From NCBI RefSeq assembly GCF_014643515.1, contig NZ_BMJP01000002.1:186001-250000 (forward strand): DNA of 64,000 bases, written 5' to 3'. The position numbers and the translations under genes are program-made. The notes below the pieces were generated by a model, which saw nothing but the letters and a program-made list of their open reading frames with translations, was not told where the DNA came from and did no database searches. The DNA comes from Sphingomonas prati. GTDB lineage: Bacteria > Pseudomonadota > Alphaproteobacteria > Sphingomonadales > Sphingomonadaceae. Every line of letters starts with the position of its first letter. The first letter of the stretch is position 1. Shown here piece after piece: positions 50,330-60,042 of this stretch.

Positions 50330-51979
50330 ATGAACTGGACCGAAGGTTACTTCACCGGCCTCGATTATACACACGGCTATTATCGGGAGATGAACCCGGC
50401 GATGCTTCGCCTCACCTGCATCGCAGCAGGCATTCAACCGCCCCCGGTCAAGGATCCGGTCTACCTCGAACTGGGTTTCGGGCAGGGCGTCTCAATCAAC
50501 GTCCATGCCGCGGCGTCCGGCGGCGCGTTCTGGGGCACCGACTTCAACCCGTCGCACGCCGCGCATGCGGCGACGCTGGCCGACGCCTCGGGCGCGGACC
50601 TTTGCCTGTTCGACGACTCGTTTGCGGAATTCGCGGCGCGGGACGACCTTCCCATCTTTGACTTCATCGTGCTGCACGGCGTCTGGAGCTGGATATCCGA
50701 ACGGAACCGCTCGCTGATCTGCGACATCGTTCGCAACAACCTGCGCGTCGGTGGCTTGGTGTGTCTCAGCTACAATTGCCAGCCCGGTTGGGCTGCGCAA
50801 ATGCCCGTCCGGCATTTGATGGCACAGCACATGCGGTATGCGGGTTCGGAGATCGGCGGAGCGGCCGGACAGATCGATGGCGCGCTGCGCTACGTCCAGA
50901 AGGTCGCCGCATCCGGAGCGGCCTATTTCACCGAAAACCCCGTTCTGGAACAGTTTGTTCGGGGCCTCCAAAGCCAGAACCGCAATTATCTGGGTCACGA
51001 ATATCTCAATCAGGACTGGAACATCACGACCTTTGCGGATGTCGCGGCGTCCCTGAGCGAAGCGAAGCTGTCCTTCGCGGCCGCAGCACGCCTCCTCGAT
51101 CATATCGACGAGTTCTCGATGGATCTGCCGACCCGCCAGCTCATCGCCGACATCGAGCATCCTCTGCTGAAGCAGACTGTCAGGGATTATGTCGTCAATC
51201 AGAAGTTCCGCATGGACATCTTCGTCAAGGGGCCGCGTCAGTTGGTCGGGATAGAAGCTCGCACCGTGTGGAATCAGGAACGCTTCACGCTGACGGTCCC
51301 TAAGGAACTGACGAAACTGGAACATTCCACACCGGTGGGTGACCTCGAGCTCGACGAACATATCTACGGGCCGCTGATCGAGGCACTAGCCGCCCGGCGC
51401 TACGTGGCGAAGACGATCTCCGAACTCTGCGAGTTTCCGGGAATGGGGGGCTTCGATGTTCGCAAGATCCTGAGTGCGCTGCTCATGCTGACCGGCCTCG
51501 GTTACGTGCAACCCGCTCGTATCCCGACGGACCTAGACCGCAAGCGGTGCGATGCGTTGAACCAGCACCTCTGCCAGCGCGCGCTCGCGACCGGTGATAT
51601 CTCGGTTCTGGCGTCGCCCGTCCTCGGTGGCGGGAAACACGCACCCCAGGATCACCAGATGGTCATACTCGCCAGGCTGGCCGGCATGACGACCCCGACG
51701 GATCAGGCGCTCTACCTGAACGCCGTTTTCGAGGCCAACGGCGGTGACCTGATGAGGGAAGGCAAACGCGTCCAGATGGGCGACGAGGCGATCGCCCAGT
51801 TCAAGGGGCTGGCGGAGAAGTTCGAACGGGAAGGTCACGCTCCGCTGCTGGCCGCGCTCGAGATCCTGCCCGCCCGCGACGTGTCCCGACCCCACCGGGA
51901 AAAGCCAACGGCCATGATCGGCCAACGTCCGAACCCCGCCGGCTATGTCTCCGTAAATCCTGGACGGGCATCGTCTTGA
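50330..51979 (+). CDS. SAM methyltransferase with regulatory domain
   Basis: 549 residues from ATG 50330 (AAGGA 8 bases upstream). N-terminal class I methyltransferase with motif I VYLELGFGQGVSINVHAAAS, FWGTDFNPSHAAHAA and IVLHGVWSWISERNR. A PF10119-type methyltransferase regulatory domain follows around residues 210-310 (YLGHEYLNQDWNITTFADVA). The last part is of unknown structure. Such proteins often sit beside surface-polysaccharide or secretion genes, but none is visible here, so the target is unknown. Monocistronic. Confidence 0.88.
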   Translation: MNWTEGYFTGLDYTHGYYREMNPAMLRLTCIAAGIQPPPVKDPVYLELGFGQGVSINVHAAASGGAFWGTDFNPSHAAHAATLADASGADLCLFDDSFAEFAARDDLPIFDFIVLHGVWSWISERNRSLICDIVRNNLRVGGLVCLSYNCQPGWAAQMPVRHLMAQHMRYAGSEIGGAAGQIDGALRYVQKVAASGAAYFTENPVLEQFVRGLQSQNRNYLGHEYLNQDWNITTFADVAASLSEAKLSFAAAARLLDHIDEFSMDLPTRQLIADIEHPLLKQTVRDYVVNQKFRMDIFVKGPRQLVGIEARTVWNQERFTLTVPKELTKLEHSTPVGDLELDEHIYGPLIEALAARRYVAKTISELCEFPGMGGFDVRKILSALLMLTGLGYVQPARIPTDLDRKRCDALNQHLCQRALATGDISVLASPVLGGGKHAPQDHQMVILARLAGMTTPTDQALYLNAVFEANGGDLMREGKRVQMGDEAIAQFKGLAEKFEREGHAPLLAALEILPARDVSRPHREKPTAMIGQRPNPAGYVSVNPGRASS

Positions 51980-52139
51980 GCTTGCTAACTGCAGCGGCTC
52001 GCAATGCCGACTGCCCGGATTGCGAAAGTACCAGCCGATCTGGACAGCGCTAGATGCCGTGACCCAAGGGACATAGGACGACCGCCGGACGCGAAATGTT
52101 CGGCGGTTGCTTTAGAATCGCGAAACCTTCGGATCACAT

Positions 52140-52553
52140 TCACTGCTGCGCCTCATCATAGGCCGCGCGCGTCTTGGCGATTTCAGGCCAATTCTCCCGT
52201 ATCCAAGACGTGAAGCCCTCCAGAGCGGGCAGCATACTGGCACCCATTTCGGTAAGTTCATATTCAACGCGCGGCGGCACCTCGGGGAAATAATGTCGCA
52301 CCAGCAGGCCGTCGCGCTCCAGATTGCGGACGGTAAGCGTCAGCATCCGCTGCGTTATCCCTTCGATCCCGTTCTTGAGCGCCGAGAAGCGCAGCCGGTG
52401 CCCGGACGCGACCGCAAGATGCGACATGACCAGGATCGTCCATTTGTCGCCGAGCCGCGCGAGAACGCCGTTGGGAACGCACGGCCTGAACCGGGGCCCC
52501 TCGTTCGTCTCCTCATAGGGTCGACCATGAATCAACTTGTCCACGGGTATCAT
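52140..52553 (-). CDS. HxlR family transcriptional regulator
   Basis: 137 residues. A single Cys at the start of the winged-helix region (FRPCVPNGVLARLGDKWTIL), then LRFSALKNGIEGITQRMLTL with TVRNLERDGLLVRHYFPEVPPRVEYELTEMG. HxlR-family proteins sense electrophiles or oxidants through such a Cys. Divergent from the NmrA-like gene with 88 bases between. Confidence 0.93.
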   Translation of the reverse strand: MIPVDKLIHGRPYEETNEGPRFRPCVPNGVLARLGDKWTILVMSHLAVASGHRLRFSALKNGIEGITQRMLTLTVRNLERDGLLVRHYFPEVPPRVEYELTEMGASMLPALEGFTSWIRENWPEIAKTRAAYDEAQQ

Positions 52554-52641
52554 TCCTGTGCCTGAGGGCGAAGCTTGTGCCGTCTTTCAGCAACTTGCCA
52601 TCAGTATATATGGGCAACCCTTGTAGATGCAGAGGTTCATC

Positions 52642-53559
52642 ATGTCCGATATCAAAAATTCGATCCTGGTCTTTGGCGCGACCGGTCAGCAAGGCGGGTC
52701 GGTTACGGCGGCACTTCTGAAGGCAGGCTGGCCCGTTCGTGCGCTCGTTCGGGATACCGCCTCGGCGAAGTCAGTCGCGCTTCGCGATGCCGGCGCCGAA
52801 CTCGTACAGGGTAATTTGGCCGATACCGCCGCCATCCAGCATGCCATGGAAGGCGTTCACGGCGTTTTCAGCGTGCAACCCAGTTCGCCCGGAGGCGAAC
52901 TGAGCGATGAGGATGAGGTCCGTTACGGTATCAGTATCGCCGATCTGGCCAACGGGAGCGGCGTCGAACACTTCGTCTACACTTCGGGCGCGGCCGTCGG
53001 TGACAAGCCGACGGGGCTGGGGCATTTCGACAGCAAGGCTCGGATCGAAGCTCATATCCGCACGCTGCCCATGACATCGACCATCGTACGCCCGGCTGCT
53101 TTCATGGAGATGCTGGTGATGCCGGGTTTCGGGCTGGACGAAGGACACTTCACCTTCTTTCCCAAGCCGGACCAATCTATGCAGTTCATCGCCGTGGAAG
53201 ACATCGGCAAGTTCGTCGCTGCGGTCTTCAACGATCCGGCGCGATTTGGCGGAACGACGTTCGAGATTGCGAGCGATACCGTTACGGGCCACGATCTGGA
53301 GACGCTGTTCACGAAGGCGGCCGGTCGCCCGATTACATACGCGCGGTTCCCGGACGCCGTCCTTGCCGCGAACCAATTTCTGAGCAAGCTGACCGCCTTG
53401 CTGGATGAAGGTCCGCTCGCCGGACACGCCGACCTCGATATGCTGCGTCAGATTAATCCCGAGATGCAATCGTTCACGACATGGCTCGCCGGCAATGGTC
53501 GAAAGTCATTCGAACACGCGCTGGGTACGAGCGGCACATGGGAATACAACAACGCATGA
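52642..53559 (+). CDS. NmrA-family NAD(P)-binding protein
   Basis: 305 residues from ATG 52642 (AGAGG upstream). Rossmann motif ILVFGATGQQGGSVTAALLK, atypical-SDR body (VRALVRDTASAKSVALRDAG, EHFVYTSGAAVGDKPTG). Lacks a classic YxxxK pair at the usual place, like redox sensors of the NmrA/HSCARG type and related quinone reductases. Likely controlled by the divergent HxlR. Confidence 0.9.
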   Translation: MSDIKNSILVFGATGQQGGSVTAALLKAGWPVRALVRDTASAKSVALRDAGAELVQGNLADTAAIQHAMEGVHGVFSVQPSSPGGELSDEDEVRYGISIADLANGSGVEHFVYTSGAAVGDKPTGLGHFDSKARIEAHIRTLPMTSTIVRPAAFMEMLVMPGFGLDEGHFTFFPKPDQSMQFIAVEDIGKFVAAVFNDPARFGGTTFEIASDTVTGHDLETLFTKAAGRPITYARFPDAVLAANQFLSKLTALLDEGPLAGHADLDMLRQINPEMQSFTTWLAGNGRKSFEHALGTSGTWEYNNA

Positions 53560-53695
53560 TGACCTCGCCTCTCCGCTTTGCCGTCAGTTGAAAGCGGAGG
53601 GGCAGACCAGCCCCGTCGGTGTCGAGTATGCGATCACGCCCCCGACACTCGCTCCACCATGCTCCGCCCGGACGCGCCGATCGCCTCCGCCGCGA

Positions 53696-54745
53696 TCATC
53701 GACGGCTGCGTTGGCCCAAAGCAGCGATCTGTTCGCCCCGCCCGCCATCGAATATGGACTGCATCCACTGCGGGTAGACCGGCGCGAGCTTGCTCGCGGT
53801 CTCGAGACGATCGAGATCGGCCTGCGACAGCTCGATTGCGGTCGCGCCCAGATTGTCCTCCAACTGATCGACCCGCTTCGCGCCGAGCAGCACGGTCGAG
53901 ACGATCTCGCGGTGGAGCAGCCAGGCCAGTGCGACTTGCGGGACCGAGGCACCGTGCGACCGGGCGATCGTGCGCAGCTCGTCGATCAGGTCGTAGGTGC
54001 GGTCGACGTCAACCGGCGGGAATGGCACGGTCGCGCGTCGGCTCGAGTCATTCCCTTCAGTATCGCGGTCGAACTTGCCACTTAACATTCCGCCGGCCAG
54101 CGGACTCCAGCAGACAAGACCCAGGCCGGTCGCCGCGAGGAAGGGGGCAATCTCGTGCTCGATCTCGCGCCCGGCGAGTGAATAATAGGCCTGTACGCTT
54201 GCGAGAGGAGCCAGACCGAGTCGCTCGGTCATTCCCATGGCCTGCGCGATCTGCCACGCCGCCCAGTTCGACACGCCGATATAGCGGACCGCGCCCTGGC
54301 GAACGAGATGATCGAGCGCGCGCAGGCTCTCTTCGATCGGGGTGAGCGGGTCGAAGCCATGCAGTTGGTAGAGGTCGACATGATCGAGCTGCATCCGCTT
54401 CAGACTGGCGTGAAGGCTGTCGATGATATGCGCCCGCGAAGCGCCACGGTCGTTCGGGGCGTCGCTCGCTTGTCCGAACGTCTTGGTTGCGACCAGCACG
54501 TCCTGCCGCGCGATACCAAGGTTGCGGAGTGCCGTGCCGGTCATCTCCTCGGACTGGCCACCAGAGTAGACGTCGGCCGTGTCGAGCAGGTTGACGCCGG
54601 CGTCGAGTGCGCACCGAACGAGCTGGTCGGCGCCCGCCTGATCGACGCCCCCGATGCCGCCCCACTGGCTGATGCCGAACGTCATTGTGCCGAGGCTCAA
54701 CTCCGATACCAGCAGCCCTGTCCGACCGAACATATTGTATCGCAT
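53696..54745 (-). CDS. Aldo/keto reductase (paralogue 2)
   Basis: 349 residues, ATG 54745. Catalytic residues in LLDTADVYSGGQSEEM (Asp, Tyr), VLVATKTFGQ (Lys) and VDLYQLHGFDPLTPIEESL (His), with cofactor-binding STVLLGAKRVDQLEDNLGA. Very similar layout to the AKR at 46690. Divergent from an AraC regulator (54952) with a 206-base gap. Confidence 0.95.
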   Translation of the reverse strand: MRYNMFGRTGLLVSELSLGTMTFGISQWGGIGGVDQAGADQLVRCALDAGVNLLDTADVYSGGQSEEMTGTALRNLGIARQDVLVATKTFGQASDAPNDRGASRAHIIDSLHASLKRMQLDHVDLYQLHGFDPLTPIEESLRALDHLVRQGAVRYIGVSNWAAWQIAQAMGMTERLGLAPLASVQAYYSLAGREIEHEIAPFLAATGLGLVCWSPLAGGMLSGKFDRDTEGNDSSRRATVPFPPVDVDRTYDLIDELRTIARSHGASVPQVALAWLLHREIVSTVLLGAKRVDQLEDNLGATAIELSQADLDRLETASKLAPVYPQWMQSIFDGGRGEQIAALGQRSRR

Positions 54746-54951
54746 ACGTCATCTCCATCGGCACGGTAGAAGATCGTGCGCCGATGATGATCTAACGGAA
54801 TACGACAAGGCAGCAGTAGCACGAACTCACCAAATGATTGCCCAATCCTCTCTTTTCCGAGCGCTTCTGATTGTCGGCGGGGCCTGAACGACCTAGTCTT
54901 TCGCCCTCCGGCACCACGGGTCCGGTCTACCATTTCGAGAGATCGCCTAAA

Positions 54952-55869
54952 ATGATGATCGAAGATTTGCGGCGATCCCTGATCACCGGATTCGATCGGT
55001 GGGCGCCGGATCATGGCGCCACGCGAAGTCGCGTGCCCGGCCTCACCTTCCACCGTCACACGGCGCCGACGCCCCCCCATGTCGGGGTGATGGATGCCAG
55101 CCTGTCACTGGTTGTCGCCGGCAGGAAGAGGGTCGTGCTGGGCAATCACACATTCGATTACGGCAGCACGCAGTTTCTCCTGACTTCGATCGATCTGCCG
55201 GTCACCGCGTGGGTCACGCAGGCCAGCCCAACGGCGCCCTATCTCGGCATTCTGCTCGGGATCGACCTCGCCGTTGTCCGCGCGCTGCTGGCGGTTGCCG
55301 GCGTCGAGGAGATCGACGCGGCGACGCCGCTCGGCATTGCTCGGGCGGACGTAACTGCGGATCTGCTCGATCCGCTGTTACGTCTCTGTCGCCTTGATGA
55401 ACGGCCGGCCGAAATCGGACTGTTCGCCGAGTCCGTCCAGCGCGAGCTGATCTACCGCCTGATCACCAGCCCGATCGGCCCGCGCCTGCGGACCCTCGCT
55501 TCGATCGAAGGCACTTCGAGCGGGGTGGTCCGCGCGCTTGATTGGCTCAGGCAGAACTTTCGCGAGCGGCAATCCACCCATGCGCTCGCCGAAATTGCAC
55601 GCATGGGCGTGTCCACGCTTCATCGCCACTTCAAGACGATAACAACGATGAGCCCGGTCCAATATCGCAAACATCTGCAACTCAACGAAGCGCGTCGCCT
55701 GATGATCGTGAGCGGGTTGGACGCTGCCTCGGCGGCTTATGATGTCGGGTACGAAAGTCCGTCTCAATTCAGCCGCGAATATCGTCGAGCCTTCGGACAG
55801 CCTCCGATCTCCAGCATCGCCGGCCTCAGACGTTCGGTCCAGGCGACTGCGACCGTGACGCAGCGGTAA
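54952..55869 (+). CDS. AraC family transcriptional regulator (paralogue 3)
   Basis: 305 residues from ATG 54952. Same family as those at 35296 and 44281 but more distant: MDASLSLVVAGRKRVVLGNH and QASPTAPYLGILLGIDLAVV in the sensor domain, then LAEIARMGVSTLHRHFKTIT and AAYDVGYESPSQFSREYRRA. The conserved upstream motif of paralogues 1 and 2 is not visible here. Likely target is the divergent aldo/keto reductase. Confidence 0.93.
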   Translation: MMIEDLRRSLITGFDRWAPDHGATRSRVPGLTFHRHTAPTPPHVGVMDASLSLVVAGRKRVVLGNHTFDYGSTQFLLTSIDLPVTAWVTQASPTAPYLGILLGIDLAVVRALLAVAGVEEIDAATPLGIARADVTADLLDPLLRLCRLDERPAEIGLFAESVQRELIYRLITSPIGPRLRTLASIEGTSSGVVRALDWLRQNFRERQSTHALAEIARMGVSTLHRHFKTITTMSPVQYRKHLQLNEARRLMIVSGLDAASAAYDVGYESPSQFSREYRRAFGQPPISSIAGLRRSVQATATVTQR

Positions 55870-56011
55870 GTGGCCACGGCGCAGTGCGAACAAGCCGTTC
55901 CGGTGACGAAAATACATGGATTGGCGCGGGCCGGCCGGTCCGACGACCGATCTCGGCCCGCGATGCTGTAACGTTCCGCCCGGACAGGCGCTGCAAGCGC
56001 CCCTTTCTGAT

Positions 56012-56782
56012 CTAGAGGTTGAAACCGCCGGTCACCTCGAGGCGCTGGCCGGTCATCCACCGCGCGGCATCGCTGCACAGGAAGGCGGCGACATCACCGA
56101 TATCGTCTGCATGACCCAACCGGCCCATCGGCGTCTGACCTATGATGTACGCCTGTGCCTGCGCGTTGCTTCGGATCGCGGCATTGTTGAAATCGGTCAC
56201 GATCCCACCCGGCGCGACGCTGTTCGAGCGGATCCCGCGCGCGCCATATTCCTTGGCGACATAGCGCGAGAACACCTCGATCGCGCCTTTGCAGGCAGCA
56301 TAGGCGGCGTAGCCTGGCACGTTGTAGCGGTCGCCTGCCGCCGTGATGAAGACGACGCCGCCATTGTCGCGCATCATCGCAAGCACCTTTTGGGTCAGGA
56401 ACACGACGCCCTTGAAATGGACGTCGTTGAAGGTGTCGAAGTCCGCGAAGGTCAGCTTTTCGATCGGTATCGCCTTGCCGAACCCGGCGTTGTTCACGAG
56501 GTAATCAAGCTGCCGGCCGCCGAAATCCCGCGCCAGCAGCCACCCGAACGCGTCGATGAAGCCGTCCAGATCCGCCAATTGATTGAGGTCGAGCCTGAGC
56601 GCCGCCGACCGTCTCCCCATCCGGCGAATGTCCTCCAACACGGACAGTGCCTCTTCCTCGTTCGATCGGTAGGTGATCGCCACATCCGTGCCCGCCCGGG
56701 CCAAAGCGAGCGCGATTTCCTTGCCGATCCCGCGGTTGCCGCCGGTCACCAGCGCGACCTTGCCATGAACTTCGTCCATCAT
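56012..56782 (-). CDS. Short-chain dehydrogenase/reductase
   Basis: 256 residues from the ATG at 56782 (a second ATG follows at 56779; GGAAGACGAAG upstream). Cofactor loop ALVTGGNRGIGKEIALALAR, YLVNNAGFGKAIP, active site YNVPGYAAYAACKGAIEVFS and the C-terminal GIVTDFNNAAIR and MTGQRLEVTGGFNL typical of SDR-type oxoacyl reductase relatives. Same strand as the LysR at 57052, which lies 269 bases upstream. Confidence 0.93.
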   Translation of the reverse strand: MMDEVHGKVALVTGGNRGIGKEIALALARAGTDVAITYRSNEEEALSVLEDIRRMGRRSAALRLDLNQLADLDGFIDAFGWLLARDFGGRQLDYLVNNAGFGKAIPIEKLTFADFDTFNDVHFKGVVFLTQKVLAMMRDNGGVVFITAAGDRYNVPGYAAYAACKGAIEVFSRYVAKEYGARGIRSNSVAPGGIVTDFNNAAIRSNAQAQAYIIGQTPMGRLGHADDIGDVAAFLCSDAARWMTGQRLEVTGGFNL

Positions 56783-57051
56783 CTTCGTCTTCCCGTTCCT
56801 TGTTGGACCAGTCCGCCTCAAGGCGGCCGAAAACGGAAGTAGGCGAAGCACGCTGTCCCAATAAGCTGCTGGACGATGCACAGGTCTGTTCGCTGGAACG
56901 AACGCTAGCCATCTAAACCGTCGCCGACCGGCCCCGACTACCGCCCAATAGTCCGCCGCCGTTCACGGTTCCGCACGACCTGTACAGATCTCGGTAGGTT
57001 ATTCGACAGTATCCAGCATGATGCGCGTTGACGCGATGTTATAATGCTGTC

Positions 57052-57963
57052 CTACGAAGCCCCCCGCTCGTCCGACTTGAGGAAATCGATGAAGGCCCGG
57101 AGGGGCGATGGCACGAGCTGGCGACCCGAATAATAGAGATAGGGTCCTGAAAACCACTGCCACCAAGGTTGCAACACAGGTTCGAGTTCGCCGCTGTCGA
57201 GATACGGCTGCAGCCAATCCTCGAACAGGTGCACGACGCCCAGACCGGCGATCGCCGACGCGACCCCGATATCGACCGCGGTTCCGGCGCTGTAGATCAG
57301 CGGTCCCTTCGGTTCGATGCGACACGCCTCTGTGCCGCGCTCAAACTCCCAAACCTCCAGGTTCCCGCGACCGAACCGTCCCCGCATACAGTCCATCTTC
57401 AGGAGGTCGTGTGGATGTTGCGGCCGACCATGGCGTTCGAGATAGACGGGGGACGCCGCAGTCGCGAAGCGTTGCCGGCGCGGGCCGATGGGTATCGCGA
57501 TCACGTCCTGTGCGAGCCGGTCGTCGTAGCGTATCCCGGCGTCGCATCCGGCCGCTAGGACATCGACCAGGCCACTTTCGGCCATTACCTCGACGGATAT
57601 TTCAGGATAGCGCTGAAGAAAGCGCGGCACGACGCGCGGCAGGAATAGACGGGCGGCGTTGGTCGGCACATTGAGGCGCAGGACGCCGGCGGGTTGATCG
57701 CGCGCCGATGCCACGGTCTTCAGCGCATCGGCCAGTTCGGCAAAGGCCGGCGCGGCCCGCTCGAGAAGACGCTCGCCCTGCTCGGTGGGAAGCACGCTGC
57801 GCGTCGTCCGGTGCAGCAGGCGCACGCCCAACCGGGTTTCCAGGCGACGGACCGCTTCGCTCAGGCCGGACGGGCTTGCCTGCAACAGGCGCGCCGCCTC
57901 GCGAAACCCACCCGCACCCGCAACGGCCACGAACGCCTTCAGTTCGCCGATGTCGTCCGTCAT
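57052..57963 (-). CDS. LysR family transcriptional regulator
   Basis: 303 residues, ATG 57963. HTH: AVAGAGGFREAARLLQASPS with LSEAVRRLETRLGVRLLHRT; effector domain of the YafC/DsdC subgroup as in the LysR at 19164: GVLRLNVPTNAARLFLPRVV, GCDAGIRYDDRLAQDVIAIPI. Downstream SDR (56012) is on the same strand; upstream is a 317-base gap before the cupin-like gene. Confidence 0.92.
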   Translation of the reverse strand: MTDDIGELKAFVAVAGAGGFREAARLLQASPSGLSEAVRRLETRLGVRLLHRTTRSVLPTEQGERLLERAAPAFAELADALKTVASARDQPAGVLRLNVPTNAARLFLPRVVPRFLQRYPEISVEVMAESGLVDVLAAGCDAGIRYDDRLAQDVIAIPIGPRRQRFATAASPVYLERHGRPQHPHDLLKMDCMRGRFGRGNLEVWEFERGTEACRIEPKGPLIYSAGTAVDIGVASAIAGLGVVHLFEDWLQPYLDSGELEPVLQPWWQWFSGPYLYYSGRQLVPSPLRAFIDFLKSDERGAS

Positions 57964-58280
57964 TCCGTCTCTCCCTGACCGGCAGCATAATCTCGATCAG
58001 CGACCCAGTCGCCGCAATGCACCCTGTTATCAGGGGATACACTTTGCCCGCGTCGCACCGCGCGAGGTCACAATGAGGCGGCGCATCTCGATGCTTCAGA
58101 CAAGGGATCTTTGGAATACGCTTTCGGCCGCATCTGCGATCGACTGTGTCGCGTGCTATCGCGATGAAGCGCTAACCTTTTTCAGTGCGGACGCACGATG
58201 TTATCGTCGGTCCGCTGCGAACCCGTACTGCGGGCTCGTCGAGACCCTGTAATCGTCTCGGCGGTGGTGTGCCCCTGGCC
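57964..58280. other. Gene-free 317-base gap upstream of LysR
   Basis: No credible reading frame of either strand. It should hold the LysR promoter. TTATCAGGGGATA at 58027-58039 is a partly symmetric element in that leader. Nothing else is evident. Confidence 0.5.
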
Positions 58281-58808
58281 TCAGTGAGGACCGGGGAAGT
58301 CCGCGTCGATGGCACCTTCGAAGGTCACGAGCGCGACGCAACGATGGCTGAGACAATGGTCGGCATGAAGCTGGCCGCGCGGCTGACGCCAATAGGACCC
58401 TGGGTCGAGGACGGGCGCGGTCGCCTCATTCCCGCTCGCGTCCCAGTGCTTCATCTGACCCTCTATGAGGATGCTGCGATAGGTATGGCTGTGGGTGTGG
58501 AGCGTCCGGCTGCCCGTGTAACCGTTCGTGTAACGGAACAGCGTTACGGATGGTCCCCGCCTCGAATCGCCTTCGAGTTCTAGAATATTTGGCCCGTTCG
58601 GACTGGAGGCGATGAGTGGGCGGAAACGAACCAGCGTCTCCGCCGGCGCGACGATCATCCCGTTGGGGGTGACAGGCAGCGTCGTGCTTGGCAGCTGCGC
58701 TTGCGGCGCGGCGGACGCCCGTGAGGTGTCCGAGTTCGCTGGCGTGAGGGCCATCAGCGCGACAGCCGGCACGATCGAAACGGTCAGTCCACGAACTATA
58801 CTGCGCAT
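58281..58808 (-). CDS. Exported cupin-like protein (DUF4437 type)
   Basis: 175 residues, ATG 58808 with AGGA upstream. Signal peptide (VSIVPAVALMALTPANSDT). Cupin strand with likely metal ligands TLHTHSHTYRSILIEGQMKHW, then DPGSYWRQPRGQLHADHCL. A periplasmic cupin resembling DUF4437 proteins; could bind a metal and a small ligand. Activity unknown. Stands alone between two gaps. Confidence 0.75.
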   Translation of the reverse strand: MRSIVRGLTVSIVPAVALMALTPANSDTSRASAAPQAQLPSTTLPVTPNGMIVAPAETLVRFRPLIASSPNGPNILELEGDSRRGPSVTLFRYTNGYTGSRTLHTHSHTYRSILIEGQMKHWDASGNEATAPVLDPGSYWRQPRGQLHADHCLSHRCVALVTFEGAIDADFPGPH

Positions 58809-59050
58809 AGGAGATCCTTTCCGAGCGCGGCATGGAGGAAACTTTGCACTATCGCAGTCGAGGCGCGCTGCCGGCCGCGGCTCGATACGCCTATGACCAC
58901 TCTGGTCCTTTCGCGGCCAACAGCCTGTTGCACCACCCGAGCGTCCCGGCCAGCACGCCGTCGATAGCAGAGCTGGCCAAGACGTGTTCCGGGGGCCGTC
59001 ATGGCGATGCAGTCAGACTTGATTCCGCATGACCCACAGGATGAAGGTGC

Positions 59051-59950
59051 TCAGGCGGCGGCCGGCTCGAAATACCCGGGACGTTCGAGTTCGGCGAGCA
59101 GCCCGACTTCGGTCGGTGACCACCCCAGCAGCGTCCGGGTACGCTCGCTCGACGCAGGCGTGTCCATGCTGGCGAACATCGTAAACCAGCCGAAATGTTC
59201 GGCCGCAGACTCATGCGACACCGACCGCACCGGCAGTCCGAGCTGACGGCCGACCGCTTCCGCAATCGCCCGGAACGGGATGCTCTCCTCGGCGACGGCA
59301 TGATAGGCCCGGTCCGTCGCGCCGTGTTCGAGGGCAAGCCGGTAGACCTGCGCAGCGTCGAGCCGGTGAACCGCCGTCCAGCGGTTCTCGCCATCATCGA
59401 TATAGGCCGAGACGCCCTTCTCGCGCGCGATCGCCGCCAGCATCGGCACGAAGCCATGATCGCCCACTCCGTGCACTGACGGCGGCAGGCGGACGACCGA
59501 CGCGCGGACGCCGCGCTCGACCAGCGCCGCCGCAGCGGCTTCGGATTGCCGCGGGTAGTCGGGATCGGCAGGTGGCCTGTCCGCCTCGACCGCAACTCGG
59601 CCCGGCGCGAGCAGCGCGACCCCCGCGGTCACCAGCAGCGGGCGCTCCGTCCCGATCAGCGCCTCGCCCAGCGCCTCGATCGCCTGCCGATCCGCCTGGC
59701 TGTTCTCGGCAAAGCGCGTGAAGTCGTGATCGAAAGCGGTGTGGATTACCGCGTCCGCGTCCGCCGCGCCGGCCTTCAGGCTTTGCAGATCCTCAAGCGA
59801 TCCCCGCTGGACGTCGGCGCCGGCCTGCATCAACGCCTCGGCCGAGGCTTCCGAGCGGGCCAGTCCCAGGACTTGGTGCCCGGCACCGAGCAATTCTGCG
59901 ACAACGGCAGAGCCGACAAAACCGGTCGCACCCGTCACGAATACGCGCAT
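59051..59950 (-). CDS. SDR/NAD-dependent epimerase-like protein
   Basis: 299 residues, ATG 59950. Extended/atypical SDR: RVFVTGATGFVGSAVVAELL, LEDLQSLKAGAADADAVIHT, VRLPPSVHGVGDHGFVPMLA and AVHRLDAAQVYRLALEHGAT. This pattern (NAD-epimerase with HGxGDHGF and AVHRLDAA) is common in proteins next to XRE/TetR repressors. Divergent from an XRE gene (60043), 92 bases apart. Confidence 0.92.
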   Translation of the reverse strand: MRVFVTGATGFVGSAVVAELLGAGHQVLGLARSEASAEALMQAGADVQRGSLEDLQSLKAGAADADAVIHTAFDHDFTRFAENSQADRQAIEALGEALIGTERPLLVTAGVALLAPGRVAVEADRPPADPDYPRQSEAAAAALVERGVRASVVRLPPSVHGVGDHGFVPMLAAIAREKGVSAYIDDGENRWTAVHRLDAAQVYRLALEHGATDRAYHAVAEESIPFRAIAEAVGRQLGLPVRSVSHESAAEHFGWFTMFASMDTPASSERTRTLLGWSPTEVGLLAELERPGYFEPAAA

Positions 59951-60042
59951 GATCTTTCTCCACTGACTTGATGATCACTTCTAGATAGGATCGAGCTAAG
60001 AGGGTAAAGTAGGGACATTATCCGGGTATAAGGCTTAACAGG

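Noticed and set aside
52554-52641. A second palindromic operator between HxlR and NmrA genes
   Set aside because: I see only short, imperfect symmetry around AGTATATATGG, not enough to call a site.
58185-58583. A 132-codon plus-strand frame starting in the gap and entering the cupin-like gene
   Set aside because: No ribosome binding site, shares its second half with the better-supported cupin gene, and has no recognised motif.
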